Below are positions 1-6,519 of a DNA stretch of 42,959 nucleotides, piece after piece. How positions within the stretch are numbered: the first letter of the stretch is position 1; every line of letters starts with the position of its first letter. The position numbers and the translations under genes were made by a program. This DNA is from a virus. The notes beneath the pieces are model-generated. The model saw nothing but the letters and a program-made list of their open reading frames with translations, had not been told where the DNA came from and did not search any database. The stretch lies in IMG/VR virus record IMGVR_UViG_3300049811_000649, positions 1 to 42,959 of that record. The stretch is one strand, 5' to 3'.

Positions 1-1080
1 GCCGATAGCTGTGATAAAATACCGTTCTAGGTGACGTTTAGCCATTTCCACCTGTGAAGGCGGAGAATAGAGGGAATCGGGCGGTAAATCTTCCCCTAGA
101 ATCGCTAAACTAGCTAATCCAGCTGCTCCTCTTGCGCGTGCATTCCAGTTACTAGCAGCCTCTCCATTCCATCCATCTTTCGGTGAACCACCTTTGAGAA
201 GTTTTTTACTTTCACTGGACAACCAGCGAGTAATTTCCTGTTGCCGCTTTTCTCCCCAAAAATCATAGCAAAGATCGTAAGCTAGGGCGACTCCGGCGAC
301 AATTGGTGCTTGTTCTAAGACTCTCCTTCCGCGATTTTGACGGGTTTTTTCGATAATTTCCCAAGCGGTTTCCGCTTGTTTCCTATCTTGATTTAAAATT
401 GCTAGAAAACAATGACCCGCGGCATGATAACCACCATTGGGAACATAGCCATCGTAATAGATTTTTTCCTGTAAACTGTTGTTTAATTGGGCGATAATGG
501 TTTGACCAATGGGAGTTTTAGCTTTTTCTCTGAGATTATTTAATTCTGACTTGCGAAAGATTAAGCGGGGATGTTCTCGCAGTTGTAGGGGTTGATAATT
601 AGGGACGGGATTCGGCCATATAGGGGCAATTGTACCGTTAACTTTATTTTGTAGTCTTCTTCCCTCTAAAGTGCCTTGATAACTGCCGATAAGTTGGTCT
701 TGATGGGGGACAATTTCGATGTTATAGATAGCTTCTCTGACTTCCGCTTGCCAGGGGTGAGTTTGAATCCTCATTTTTACCTGTAATCGCCAAGCATTGT
801 CTAATTTAACCGCTTTTATTGTGCCTTGGTGATCCACTTCTTTGTTAAATTTGGGCGCGTATCCCCACACCGATGGCTGACAAATTGAGCGGTCGCAGGT
901 TAAATCTAGGCTAAGATTTTGATAAACGGGTTTATTTTCCCACAGTTTCCAAACGCCGTGTTTTAGGGTTAAACGAATATTTCCGGTCAATAATTGCGGA
1001 TTGATGCTTTCTTGACTAGGTGCGCTTGTACCGCCGAGGAAAAGTAGGGGAATTGCCACTAAAAAAGGAGATATTTTCAC
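1..1080 (-). CDS. Secreted heparinase II/III-like protein, partial
   Basis: The minus strand is open without a stop from a GTG at 1078-1080 to the window edge (360 codons), so the C-terminus lies outside. The first ~20 residues (MKISPFLVAIPLLFLGG) look like a signal peptide, so the protein is probably exported. Around residue 170 comes HPRLIFRKSELNNLREKA, which resembles the start of the alpha/alpha-toroid region of heparinase/alginate-lyase-like proteins, followed by Trp- and His-rich helical segments (GGYHAAGHCF, DLCYDFWGEKR). I therefore call it a polysaccharide-lyase-like host protein; substrate unknown. Its GTG overlaps the hpt stop codon (GTGA), which suggests translational coupling downstream of hpt. 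The window lacks the C-terminal half needed for a firm family assignment. Confidence 0.6.
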   Translation of the reverse strand, partial: MKISPFLVAIPLLFLGGTSAPSQESINPQLLTGNIRLTLKHGVWKLWENKPVYQNLSLDLTCDRSICQPSVWGYAPKFNKEVDHQGTIKAVKLDNAWRLQVKMRIQTHPWQAEVREAIYNIEIVPHQDQLIGSYQGTLEGRRLQNKVNGTIAPIWPNPVPNYQPLQLREHPRLIFRKSELNNLREKAKTPIGQTIIAQLNNSLQEKIYYDGYVPNGGYHAAGHCFLAILNQDRKQAETAWEIIEKTRQNRGRRVLEQAPIVAGVALAYDLCYDFWGEKRQQEITRWLSSESKKLLKGGSPKDGWNGEAASNWNARARGAAGLASLAILGEDLPPDSLYSPPSQVEMAKRHLERYFITAIG

Positions 1081-2018
1081 AGTAAACAAGCTAGGGGAAA
1101 AATTAAGTATTCTAGGAAAAATAATTTCCAGATAAACTGGTAAAATTGGCTGATTTCGCCTTTATTTTCTAAATTTACGCCCCGACTACGCCACCAAAGG
1201 AGAACAAGTAACAGTAGATGCGCGACAATGGCCACAAGAGAATTAATTCCCGCTATCCCCAATAAACCGACGGCGATCATTCCTGCATAACACAGGGAAA
1301 TTGTCAATAGGGAGATTGTTAAGATTTTTTCTGGGCCGAGGAGCAGGGTAAAAGTGGTAATTTGGTAAATGCGATCGCCTTCTAGGTCGGGAACATCCTT
1401 AAAAATAGCGATCGCAATGGTGAAAACGAGAATAAAAGCGGTTAAAACCCAGACTGAGGGGTATATAGACTGATTTTGATTAATAACCGTGTTGTAGTGG
1501 CGAAAAAGACCTAGATTGACGATGACACCCCGGACGGTAAAAATACAAAAAGCAGCCCACAGGGGAAAGCGTTTTAAACGCACTGGAGGCAAGGAATAGG
1601 CAGTACCGATAAGTAAACTGATGCCCACAGTCATTAAAAGCCAAAAACCACCGACAAAAGCCAGTATAATTGCCAAAATGCCTGTAAAACCCACGATTAA
1701 CCGTCCTGTCAATGGGGAAAATTCACCCCCAGCGAGGGGAAGATGGGGTTTATTGATTTTATCGATGTCGATGTCTTCTAATTGATTTAAACCGACGATA
1801 TAGACATTGCCAGCGAGACAAGCGACCCAAGTGATTAATAAAACTAACCAATGGCTGAAAAGCTCGTTAATATTGCCTAAAGCAATTAAATATAAGGTTA
1901 AAACACTTAAAGATGTGCCGATAATTGTATGGGGACGGGAAAATTTCCAGAGACTCCCTAACCAGTTAAGGGGATTCGGTTGGGGATGGTTAGCGGGAAG
2001 AAAAGGGGCTTGATTCAT
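1077..2018 (-). CDS. hpt: Homogentisate phytyltransferase (tocopherol synthesis)
   Basis: A 313-residue UbiA-family membrane prenyltransferase. It should condense homogentisate with phytyl diphosphate to give 2-methyl-6-phytylbenzoquinol, the committed step of tocopherol synthesis, at a cyanobacterial membrane. The two Asp-rich Mg-diphosphate motifs are visible: NQLEDIDIDKINKPHLPLAG (about residues 78-97) and KDVPDLEGDR (about 207-216). The N-terminal FSRPHTIIGTSLSV and the C-terminal FYQFIWKLFFLEYL match the Synechocystis Slr1736 enzyme as I remember it, and the length is close to that protein (~308 aa). Eight or nine hydrophobic segments fit the family. The start is ATG at 2018. The tRNA-Ser gene begins about 60 bp away on the opposite strand. 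The stop overlaps the start of the next gene. Host gene, not part of the prophage. Confidence 0.92.
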   Translation of the reverse strand: MNQAPFLPANHPQPNPLNWLGSLWKFSRPHTIIGTSLSVLTLYLIALGNINELFSHWLVLLITWVACLAGNVYIVGLNQLEDIDIDKINKPHLPLAGGEFSPLTGRLIVGFTGILAIILAFVGGFWLLMTVGISLLIGTAYSLPPVRLKRFPLWAAFCIFTVRGVIVNLGLFRHYNTVINQNQSIYPSVWVLTAFILVFTIAIAIFKDVPDLEGDRIYQITTFTLLLGPEKILTISLLTISLCYAGMIAVGLLGIAGINSLVAIVAHLLLLVLLWWRSRGVNLENKGEISQFYQFIWKLFFLEYLIFPLACLL

Positions 2019-2079
2019 AAAAAAAATCAGTCCTAGGGCAATTAATCTGTTAAAATGATAGTCCAGACTAGACTACCCT

Positions 2080-2166
2080 GGAGAGGTGGCAGAGTGGTTG
2101 AATGCGGCAGACTCGAAATCTGCTTTAGGGTCACACCTAACGTGGGTTCAAATCCCACCCTCTCCG
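2080..2166 (+). tRNA. tRNA-Ser (anticodon CGA)
   Basis: An 87-nt class II tRNA. The acceptor arms GGAGAGG (2080-2086) and CCTCTCC (2159-2165) pair perfectly and are followed by discriminator G2166; CCA is not encoded. The anticodon stem GCAGA/TCTGC encloses the loop CTCGAAA, giving anticodon CGA (serine, UCG codons). A long variable arm (TTAGGGTCACACCTAA region) fits serine tRNAs, and the T arm is GTGGG-TTCAAAT-CCCAC. The prophage attachment core begins inside this gene at 2105; the 3' 62 nt are phage-derived but identical, so the gene remains functional. Confidence 0.97.
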
Positions 2167-2181
2167 TTGTTTAAAAGCTTT
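2105..2181 (+). repeat. attL core (77-bp direct repeat, left copy)
   Basis: Positions 2105-2181 are identical to 41120-41196. The core starts just before the anticodon stem of tRNA-Ser and runs 15 bp past the tRNA end. Bases outside differ at once on both sides (G versus T at the left; T versus A at the right). This copy belongs to the intact tRNA gene. It is the classical arrangement for a tyrosine integrase using a tRNA 3' half as attB. Confidence 0.95.
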
Positions 2182-2249
2182 TTAAACCTAGATCAACGCG
2201 CACAGCTAAGGCAATTTTATTTACTTTTGCAGACTTTTGTTAAAGCAAG

Positions 2250-2284
2250 ATTAGGGAAGGATTAGGGAAAAGAGTTTCCCTAAT
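2250..2284. promoter_or_regulatory. Candidate integrase arm-type sites near attL
   Basis: Two direct copies of TTAGGGAA (2251-2258, 2262-2269) are followed by an inverted copy TTCCCTAA (2276-2283), about 70-100 bp inside attL. The same octamer is on the phage side of attR at 41060-41067. Lambda-type integrases bind short repeated arm sites flanking the core, so these are candidates. The octamer also occurs just outside attR at 41236-41243, so chance cannot be excluded. Confidence 0.35.
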
Positions 2285-2326
2285 AGTACAAATAGATTAA
2301 CCCAAGTCGTAGCCTACAACATAGGT

Positions 2327-2704
2327 TTACTTTTCCATTTTAAGCCGCTCTTCCGCTTCCCGACTAATTCTTTTAGCGGTTTTAGGCAGTTCAAAAGTCA
2401 CAAGGCGCTCGTAAACAATTCGCCCCGATTCGTCCTTTCCCACAGAGCGGCTAAACCAGATCGCCTCACTAAAGTTATTAGAGGGCGATCGCCTAGTGTA
2501 TAAATAATTATTCCAGGAAACGCTGGCCACTCCATCTTTATCTTGCTCCACCACTTTGGCACCGATCGCTTCCCAGTTAAAAGAAGGAAAATCTGCAATT
2601 AAGTAACGATAATTAGGAGGTTTAATTTCTTTGCTACTACTCAATAAGGTTTTTATTTCCCTTAACTCACGCAGTATTGCCAGTAAAATCTCGGTGTTAT
2701 TCAC
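2327..2704 (-). CDS. Hypothetical phage protein, possible lysogenic-conversion gene
   Basis: A 125-residue soluble protein with GTG start at 2702-2704, transcribed away from the tail genes. An N-terminal amphipathic helix (ILLAILRELREIKTLL) precedes a compact beta-rich domain (FPSFNWEAIGAKVVEQDKDG, VSWNNYLYTRRSPSN, EAIWFSRSVGKDE, IVYERLVTFEL) and a charged C-terminal helix. The NWEAIGA...AIWFSR pattern looks like a conserved small domain I recall from cyanobacterial plasmids and phages, but I cannot name its function; a nucleic-acid-binding role is only a guess. Its position right inside attL and its opposite orientation are typical of moron genes expressed in the lysogen. Confidence 0.6.
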   Translation of the reverse strand: MNNTEILLAILRELREIKTLLSSSKEIKPPNYRYLIADFPSFNWEAIGAKVVEQDKDGVASVSWNNYLYTRRSPSNNFSEAIWFSRSVGKDESGRIVYERLVTFELPKTAKRISREAEERLKMEK

Positions 2705-2749
2705 GGCGACAGAATGATTTAATTTAATTAAACATTTCCATTTTAAATT

Positions 2750-2914
2750 ATGTTTGATTTAAAACCCGCCACGGTGTGCGTTATTATAGTGTCAGGGTGC
2801 TTGCTTTTCTCTCTTTTTCGAGAGTCTGGTTTAGTGATTTTAAAAGATTTAATGATTGCGGCTGTTAGCGGTTATTTTGGTTACTTACATGGCTCTAAAG
2901 ATGAAACCAATTGA
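2750..2914 (+). CDS. Small membrane protein (54 aa), holin candidate
   Basis: A 54-residue ORF from ATG 2750 to TGA 2914. It has two hydrophobic stretches: VCVIIVSGCLLFSLF (about residues 9-23) and an amphipathic LVILKDLMIAAVSGYFGYLHG (about 28-48), then a short charged tail SKDETN. Two membrane segments and a charged C-terminus fit small holins or tail-module membrane proteins, but nothing proves it. It overlaps the next gene by 26 bp, and a chain of overlapping small ORFs follows, so it probably opens the distal tail operon. The 45-bp gap to the divergent upstream gene is AT-rich and should hold the promoters. Confidence 0.5.
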   Translation: MFDLKPATVCVIIVSGCLLFSLFRESGLVILKDLMIAAVSGYFGYLHGSKDETN

Positions 2915-3155
2915 AGCTCCTCTCGATAAACTTCTCAGACAAGATGCCGAACAGTGCATCTGTTACAAGTTGCCCACCCATCCCGATGGTTGGGTTATAC
3001 AGGGATTGGGGCAGATCACCGTAGAGCCAGCAGACTTTTATCGCACTTTAGAAGCAAGCGAGCCAATGGCGAGAATCAGTGAACCGTCTGGGTTAATTTT
3101 GCCCATTGTTTGCACAATAGGAATAACTTTAATTTCTAGCTTTTTTGAACAATGA
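2889..3155 (+). CDS. Hypothetical protein with C-terminal membrane segment
   Basis: I take ATG 2889 as start (MALKMKPIEAPL, 88 aa); a second ATG at 2901 and a TTG further upstream are alternatives. The body is soluble and contains CICYKLPTHPDGWVIQGLG, followed by QITVEPADFYRTLEASEPM, and ends in a hydrophobic segment (GLILPIVCTIGITLISSFF). The stop overlaps the next ATG (ATGA), which suggests coupled translation. No family recognised. Position between att and the tail-tip genes suggests a phage structural accessory or lysis-related membrane protein. Confidence 0.5.
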   Translation: MALKMKPIEAPLDKLLRQDAEQCICYKLPTHPDGWVIQGLGQITVEPADFYRTLEASEPMARISEPSGLILPIVCTIGITLISSFFEQ

Positions 3156-3391
3156 GTTATAAATTAATTAAAGTGATTGAAGATGGTAATGCTAAAACAT
3201 TTATTTATGAGAAAACCGATAGCCCTAAGAGAAAACCGATGGTTACTACTATATTTAAGCTTTTGTCCTGTAGTGGGATTATAGCGGTTTCAACGCTTTT
3301 AATCCTAACTTGCCTTTATGGGATTTATCTGATTTTGATTTACACTTCGGTGGTGTTAGCAAATCTTTGGAATATGTGGGGTGGGAATTGA
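3152..3391 (+). CDS. Small single-pass or hairpin membrane protein
   Basis: A 79-residue protein with ATG at 3152 overlapping the upstream stop. The N-terminal half is polar and basic (YKLIKVIEDGNAKTFIYEK), followed by about 35 hydrophobic residues (IIAVSTLLILTCLYGIYLILIYTSVVLANLW), enough for one long or two short membrane passes. It ends in MWGGN, whose last codons supply the G-rich ribosome-binding stretch for the following TTG start. Function unknown; being embedded in the tail-tip operon it may be a holin or spanin-like component. Confidence 0.5.
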   Translation: MSYKLIKVIEDGNAKTFIYEKTDSPKRKPMVTTIFKLLSCSGIIAVSTLLILTCLYGIYLILIYTSVVLANLWNMWGGN

Positions 3392-4245
3392 AATTAATCA
3401 ATCAATCTTTGCTGAACGCTTTATCCTCTCAAGTTAGGACTATCACCAGATGCCTGCTTATTACTCGTACCGATGGGGAACAATTCGGCTTCACCGAGTT
3501 TGATCAAGACTTAACTTTTGCGGGGGTGACATATCGATCGCTCGCTGGACTTTCCCCGACGGCGGTGCAGTCGAGTTTAGGATTTGAGAGTAATAATCTA
3601 GAATTTTCCTCGCTAATCGTGGCGGGTTTTGTGACGGAAAGCGATTTTAAACTGGGCTTATTTGACTACGCTAGGGTAAATTTATTTTTGGTAAATTTTG
3701 CCGATTTACCCACTTCCCTGAGTGAAACGCCGCCCAAGTTTTTGAGTTTGCCCGTGCGAACTTTGGGCAAGGTTTCCTACTCGGAATCTGATTATTCTGT
3801 GGAATTGATGGGGCTTTCTCGGTTCCTAGAGGGGCGAATCGGGGAAGTAACGAGTGCCACTTGTCGCTACAATTTTGGTGACTCCCGTTGTGGGGTGAAT
3901 GTCGAGACTTTCGAGACGAATATCGCTGTCACCACCAATCGGGATAGATTGAGTTTTTTCACCACCTGGCAAGGGGAAAACGATCGCTTTACGGGAGCTA
4001 GGGCGACTTGGGAATTAGGGGATAATTCGGGCATCGAGTTTACAATAATTAGGCAATTGGGTAATACTTTTTTTCTAGCGGCTCCCATGGCGATCGCTCC
4101 CGTTGGTGGGGATACTTTTCTGGCAATTCCTAATTGTCAAAAAAGTTTTGAAAATTGCCGAAGTTTTGATAATACAATTAATTTTGGAGGGGAAGATAAA
4201 CTCCCCGGATTAGATGCCCTTATTAGTAATGAAAATCAAGAGTAA
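3388..4245 (+). CDS. DUF2163-type tail-tip protein (GTA gp13-like hub)
   Basis: A 285-residue baseplate/tail-tip protein of the DUF2163 / phage BR0599 kind. The N-terminal part is beta-rich (TRCLLITRTDGEQFGFTEFD, YRSLAGLSPTAVQSSLGF), and the hallmark Cys-rich segments follow: TSATCRYNFGDSRCGVN (about residues 175-190) and the C-terminal IPNCQKSFENCRSFDNTINF near the end with GGEDKLPG. In alphaproteobacterial GTAs and related siphophages this protein forms part of the distal hub together with the NlpC/P60 and DUF2460 partners, which also follow here. I choose TTG 3388, overlapping the upstream TGA (TTGA), with a GGGGTGGG stretch just upstream; the open frame extends further 5' but that part lies over the previous gene. 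Confidence 0.82.
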   Translation: MKLINQSLLNALSSQVRTITRCLLITRTDGEQFGFTEFDQDLTFAGVTYRSLAGLSPTAVQSSLGFESNNLEFSSLIVAGFVTESDFKLGLFDYARVNLFLVNFADLPTSLSETPPKFLSLPVRTLGKVSYSESDYSVELMGLSRFLEGRIGEVTSATCRYNFGDSRCGVNVETFETNIAVTTNRDRLSFFTTWQGENDRFTGARATWELGDNSGIEFTIIRQLGNTFFLAAPMAIAPVGGDTFLAIPNCQKSFENCRSFDNTINFGGEDKLPGLDALISNENQE

Positions 4246-4433
4246 TGGAATTATTTATAATCATCAGCGTTGCTTATACTTCTTTTTCGCTTTTCTGCCT
4301 ATTGCTATTAATTTCTTTAGCTTTCTTGTCGAGATACGACGAAATTTCTAATCCCACTTCTAACGTGGTATCTATTGGCAAGTCCCCAAAATTAGGAGTT
4401 ATTCGTGTCAAAAAAAGAGCAGATTATCGCTAA
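4245..4433 (+). CDS. Small N-terminally anchored membrane protein
   Basis: A 62-residue ORF whose ATG overlaps the previous stop (TAATG at 4243-4247). Residues 2-28 (ELFIIISVAYTSFSLFCLLLLISLAFL) form one strong membrane segment or an uncleaved signal anchor, and the rest is polar with a basic end (GVIRVKKRADYR). It overlaps the NlpC/P60 start by 29 bp. No family recognised. The repeated pattern of small membrane proteins between tail-tip genes suggests that one or more serve in lysis or DNA entry. Confidence 0.5.
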   Translation: MELFIIISVAYTSFSLFCLLLLISLAFLSRYDEISNPTSNVVSIGKSPKLGVIRVKKRADYR

Positions 4434-4896
4434 AGCTAGGGAATTTATTGGGACTCCTTACGTCCACCAGGGTCGAGTCAAGGGGGCGGGAATAGATTGC
4501 TGCGGCTTGATTATCGAAGTGGCCAAAGAGTTGGGGCTATCCGATTACGATGTGACGGGTTATTCCCGTTTCGGGGATGGGGTCGATTTTTTACAGGAGT
4601 TTTTAGAGCAGTGCAGTTTGAAGGGTGCAGGGGGTGCAGGGGAAGCAGGGGAAGCTCCCTCCGCTTCCTCCGCTCCCTCCGCCTCCTCCGCTCCCTCTGC
4701 ACCTCTTTTTGAGCCAGGAGATATTTTGATTTTTGCCATTCGTCGCCGCCCCCAACACTGTGGGATCGTGGCAGAATTAAATGGGAATCTTTCCCTGATC
4801 CACGCTTACACGGCGATCGGTCGCTGTGTGGAGCATAACCTTGATCGAGCGTGGAGCGATCGCATTATTCAAGTTTTTGAGTTTCCTAATGTTTAG
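4405..4896 (+). CDS. NlpC/P60 tail-tip peptidase with repeat insertion
   Basis: A 163-residue cysteine peptidase of the NlpC/P60 family, GTG start at 4405. The N-terminal IIAKAREFIGTPYVHQGRVK and GAGIDCCGLIIEVAKELG contain the catalytic Cys (about residue 33); the His is in RRPQHCGIVAEL (about residue 118), and a later polar residue follows in LIHAYTAIGRCVEH. In GTA-like tails this enzyme sits at the tail tip and cuts peptidoglycan peptides during entry. Between Cys and His there is a low-complexity GAGGAGEAGEA then PSASSAPSASS stretch encoded by a palindromic repeat at 4624-4703. It lies in a surface loop between catalytic elements, so the fold may tolerate it. The end overlaps the next gene by 8 bp. 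Confidence 0.85.
   Translation: MSKKEQIIAKAREFIGTPYVHQGRVKGAGIDCCGLIIEVAKELGLSDYDVTGYSRFGDGVDFLQEFLEQCSLKGAGGAGEAGEAPSASSAPSASSAPSAPLFEPGDILIFAIRRRPQHCGIVAELNGNLSLIHAYTAIGRCVEHNLDRAWSDRIIQVFEFPNV
4624..4703. repeat. 80-bp imperfect palindrome inside NlpC/P60 gene
   Basis: The left half is purine-rich with GGTGCAG and GCAGGGGAAGC units; the right half is the pyrimidine-rich counterpart ending in CTGCACC. The outer arms GGTGCAG (4624-4630) and CTGCACC (4697-4703) are perfectly complementary. The insertion keeps the reading frame and encodes Gly/Ala/Glu then Pro/Ser/Ala repeats. It resembles G-rich minisatellites common in cyanobacterial intergenic DNA. Confidence 0.75.
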
Positions 4897-6433
4897 CGAA
4901 GAGCGCCTCGATCTTGGATACGACTACGGAACGGTGGTAACGATCGCCGCTAAAACTTCGATTGTAGAAAGGGGCAACGGACGGGAGCAAAGGACGATCG
5001 ACTGGCATCATCCCTTACTGACTTTTAATGTGGGGCAGTACAGCACGATCAACGAACAGTTAGAATATTTTATTAACTTCCACAGAGCGAGGAAGGGAGC
5101 CTTTGAGGGGTTTCGGTTTAAGGATTGGTCTGATTATTTGGTGGTAAATCAGTTCTTGGCGATCGGTGATGGGGAAGTGACGGAATTTCAACTTTACAAA
5201 ACCTATCAAGTTGGCAATTGGCAAGCGCACCGTCCCATCACCAAACCAGTGGCGGAAACCTTGAGGGTGTTTTTGGATAGCGTGGAACTCACCGAGGGCT
5301 GGGAACTTGATACCACGACGGGGATACTGACCTTTGATGAGGCACCCGATGGGGAAATCTGGTTTAGTTGCGAGTTTGACGTGCCAGTGCGGTTTACCGG
5401 GGACGAAATTAACTTGAGGTTTGAGGCTTACGAGCAGGGAACCCAAAATAAGATTTTTAATTGGGAGGGGTTGACCCTACAGGAAATCAGATTGCCATTT
5501 GGCAATATCCCCGTGGCTACGATTCCGCAAAATCTCGATCACCAGATTAATCTCGGTTACGATTACGGGACGGTAGGAGGTGCTAAGTTTTCCACTCGGA
5601 TCGATGGCAGTGCCAATGGTCAGGAAGTGCGATCGAGTAATTGGTCAAGTCCGAAAGCACGGTGGGAAATCGGTCAAAGAAGCTTGCTGCTTGAAGAGTT
5701 AAAATACCTGATTTCCTTGTTTCGAGTGGCCCGGGGTCGGGCTGTACAGTTTAGTTATCTTGATCGAGCCTCAGAAACCGTTTGTCCGGTTCGCTTTGGG
5801 GAAGATAATATCGCTTTTCGGTTTGATGCTTATGACCGCTTTACGGGAGCGGCGATTTTCAATTTGTCGGGAGTGCCGTTGGTGGGGCTGCCTTTTAATA
5901 ATTTTTTTGGGATTTTAAGCGGACTTCGCTGGGAATTTCCTTGTATTGGCAGCGTGCCAAATCGCCCAGACTTGTGCCAATGTCCTCAATCTGTCAATAT
6001 CGAAACGACGCTACAAGGAGACGATTCGTTTTATTTTGTGACCTTAAGATTTAGAGGCGTGGTTGAATTAAACAGCCATTATGAAAACGGTACGGCAGAT
6101 GGGTTTTTTCAAATTGGAGGAAATGTTGGAAGCGGAAATAATGCTCAAGGGCTTAACATTTACCGATTAACAATTTCCAATCCAGCGCAAATTTATTATT
6201 TAAATAGAGGTAACCCTGTGGCTGGAAGGTTAACTGCAATTGATTACTTGGTCACAATTCCAATTTACGGAAACGCCACTGTCTCTTTAGATGCTCTTGC
6301 GGATCCAGACTTTGGGCAACAAATTGGGTCACAAATTAACAACGCTTTAAATACTTTAATGCCTGGTGTCCCACCATTCCCAAGTGCTTTTAACGGGCAA
6401 TTTCTGCAAATGGACGTGGAAAACGTTGACTAA
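4889..6433 (+). CDS. Tail-tip protein with tandem DUF2460 domains
   Basis: A 514-residue protein, ATG 4889. Two copies of a DUF2460-like domain are visible: the first begins with LDLGYDYGTVVTIAAKTSI and the second, after residue ~230, with INLGYDYGTVGGAKFSTRI. Each continues through an RGxxQ/FxxxD pattern and a matching VPVRFTGDEINLRFEAYEQ / CPVRFGEDNIAFRFDAYDR block. DUF2460 normally occurs once, in ~200-aa GTA gp12-type proteins next to DUF2163 and NlpC/P60. The C-terminal ~140 residues (from about 375: NIETTLQGDDSFYFVTLRFR) are a different, beta-rich domain encoded by visibly more AT-rich DNA, possibly a receptor-binding or glycan-contact add-on. It converges with the minus-strand tail-tip gene, 86 bp away. 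Confidence 0.75.
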   Translation: MFSEERLDLGYDYGTVVTIAAKTSIVERGNGREQRTIDWHHPLLTFNVGQYSTINEQLEYFINFHRARKGAFEGFRFKDWSDYLVVNQFLAIGDGEVTEFQLYKTYQVGNWQAHRPITKPVAETLRVFLDSVELTEGWELDTTTGILTFDEAPDGEIWFSCEFDVPVRFTGDEINLRFEAYEQGTQNKIFNWEGLTLQEIRLPFGNIPVATIPQNLDHQINLGYDYGTVGGAKFSTRIDGSANGQEVRSSNWSSPKARWEIGQRSLLLEELKYLISLFRVARGRAVQFSYLDRASETVCPVRFGEDNIAFRFDAYDRFTGAAIFNLSGVPLVGLPFNNFFGILSGLRWEFPCIGSVPNRPDLCQCPQSVNIETTLQGDDSFYFVTLRFRGVVELNSHYENGTADGFFQIGGNVGSGNNAQGLNIYRLTISNPAQIYYLNRGNPVAGRLTAIDYLVTIPIYGNATVSLDALADPDFGQQIGSQINNALNTLMPGVPPFPSAFNGQFLQMDVENVD

Positions 6434-6519
6434 TAAGGTGCGAGGCAATTTGTGAATCGGTTGAGATTTTGAGCGTGGTGCCGGTTTAGTTTGTACTCAA
6501 CGAATTTAACCCAAAACCA

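Noticed and set aside
2311-2325. Terminator after the 2327 gene
   Set aside because: The stem CCTA/TAGG is only four base pairs and lacks a T-run on the minus strand.
6460-6505. Inverted repeat GTTGAG...CTCAAC between convergent tail genes
   Set aside because: Six-base arms with a loop of over 30 nt and no T-run; not convincing as a terminator.
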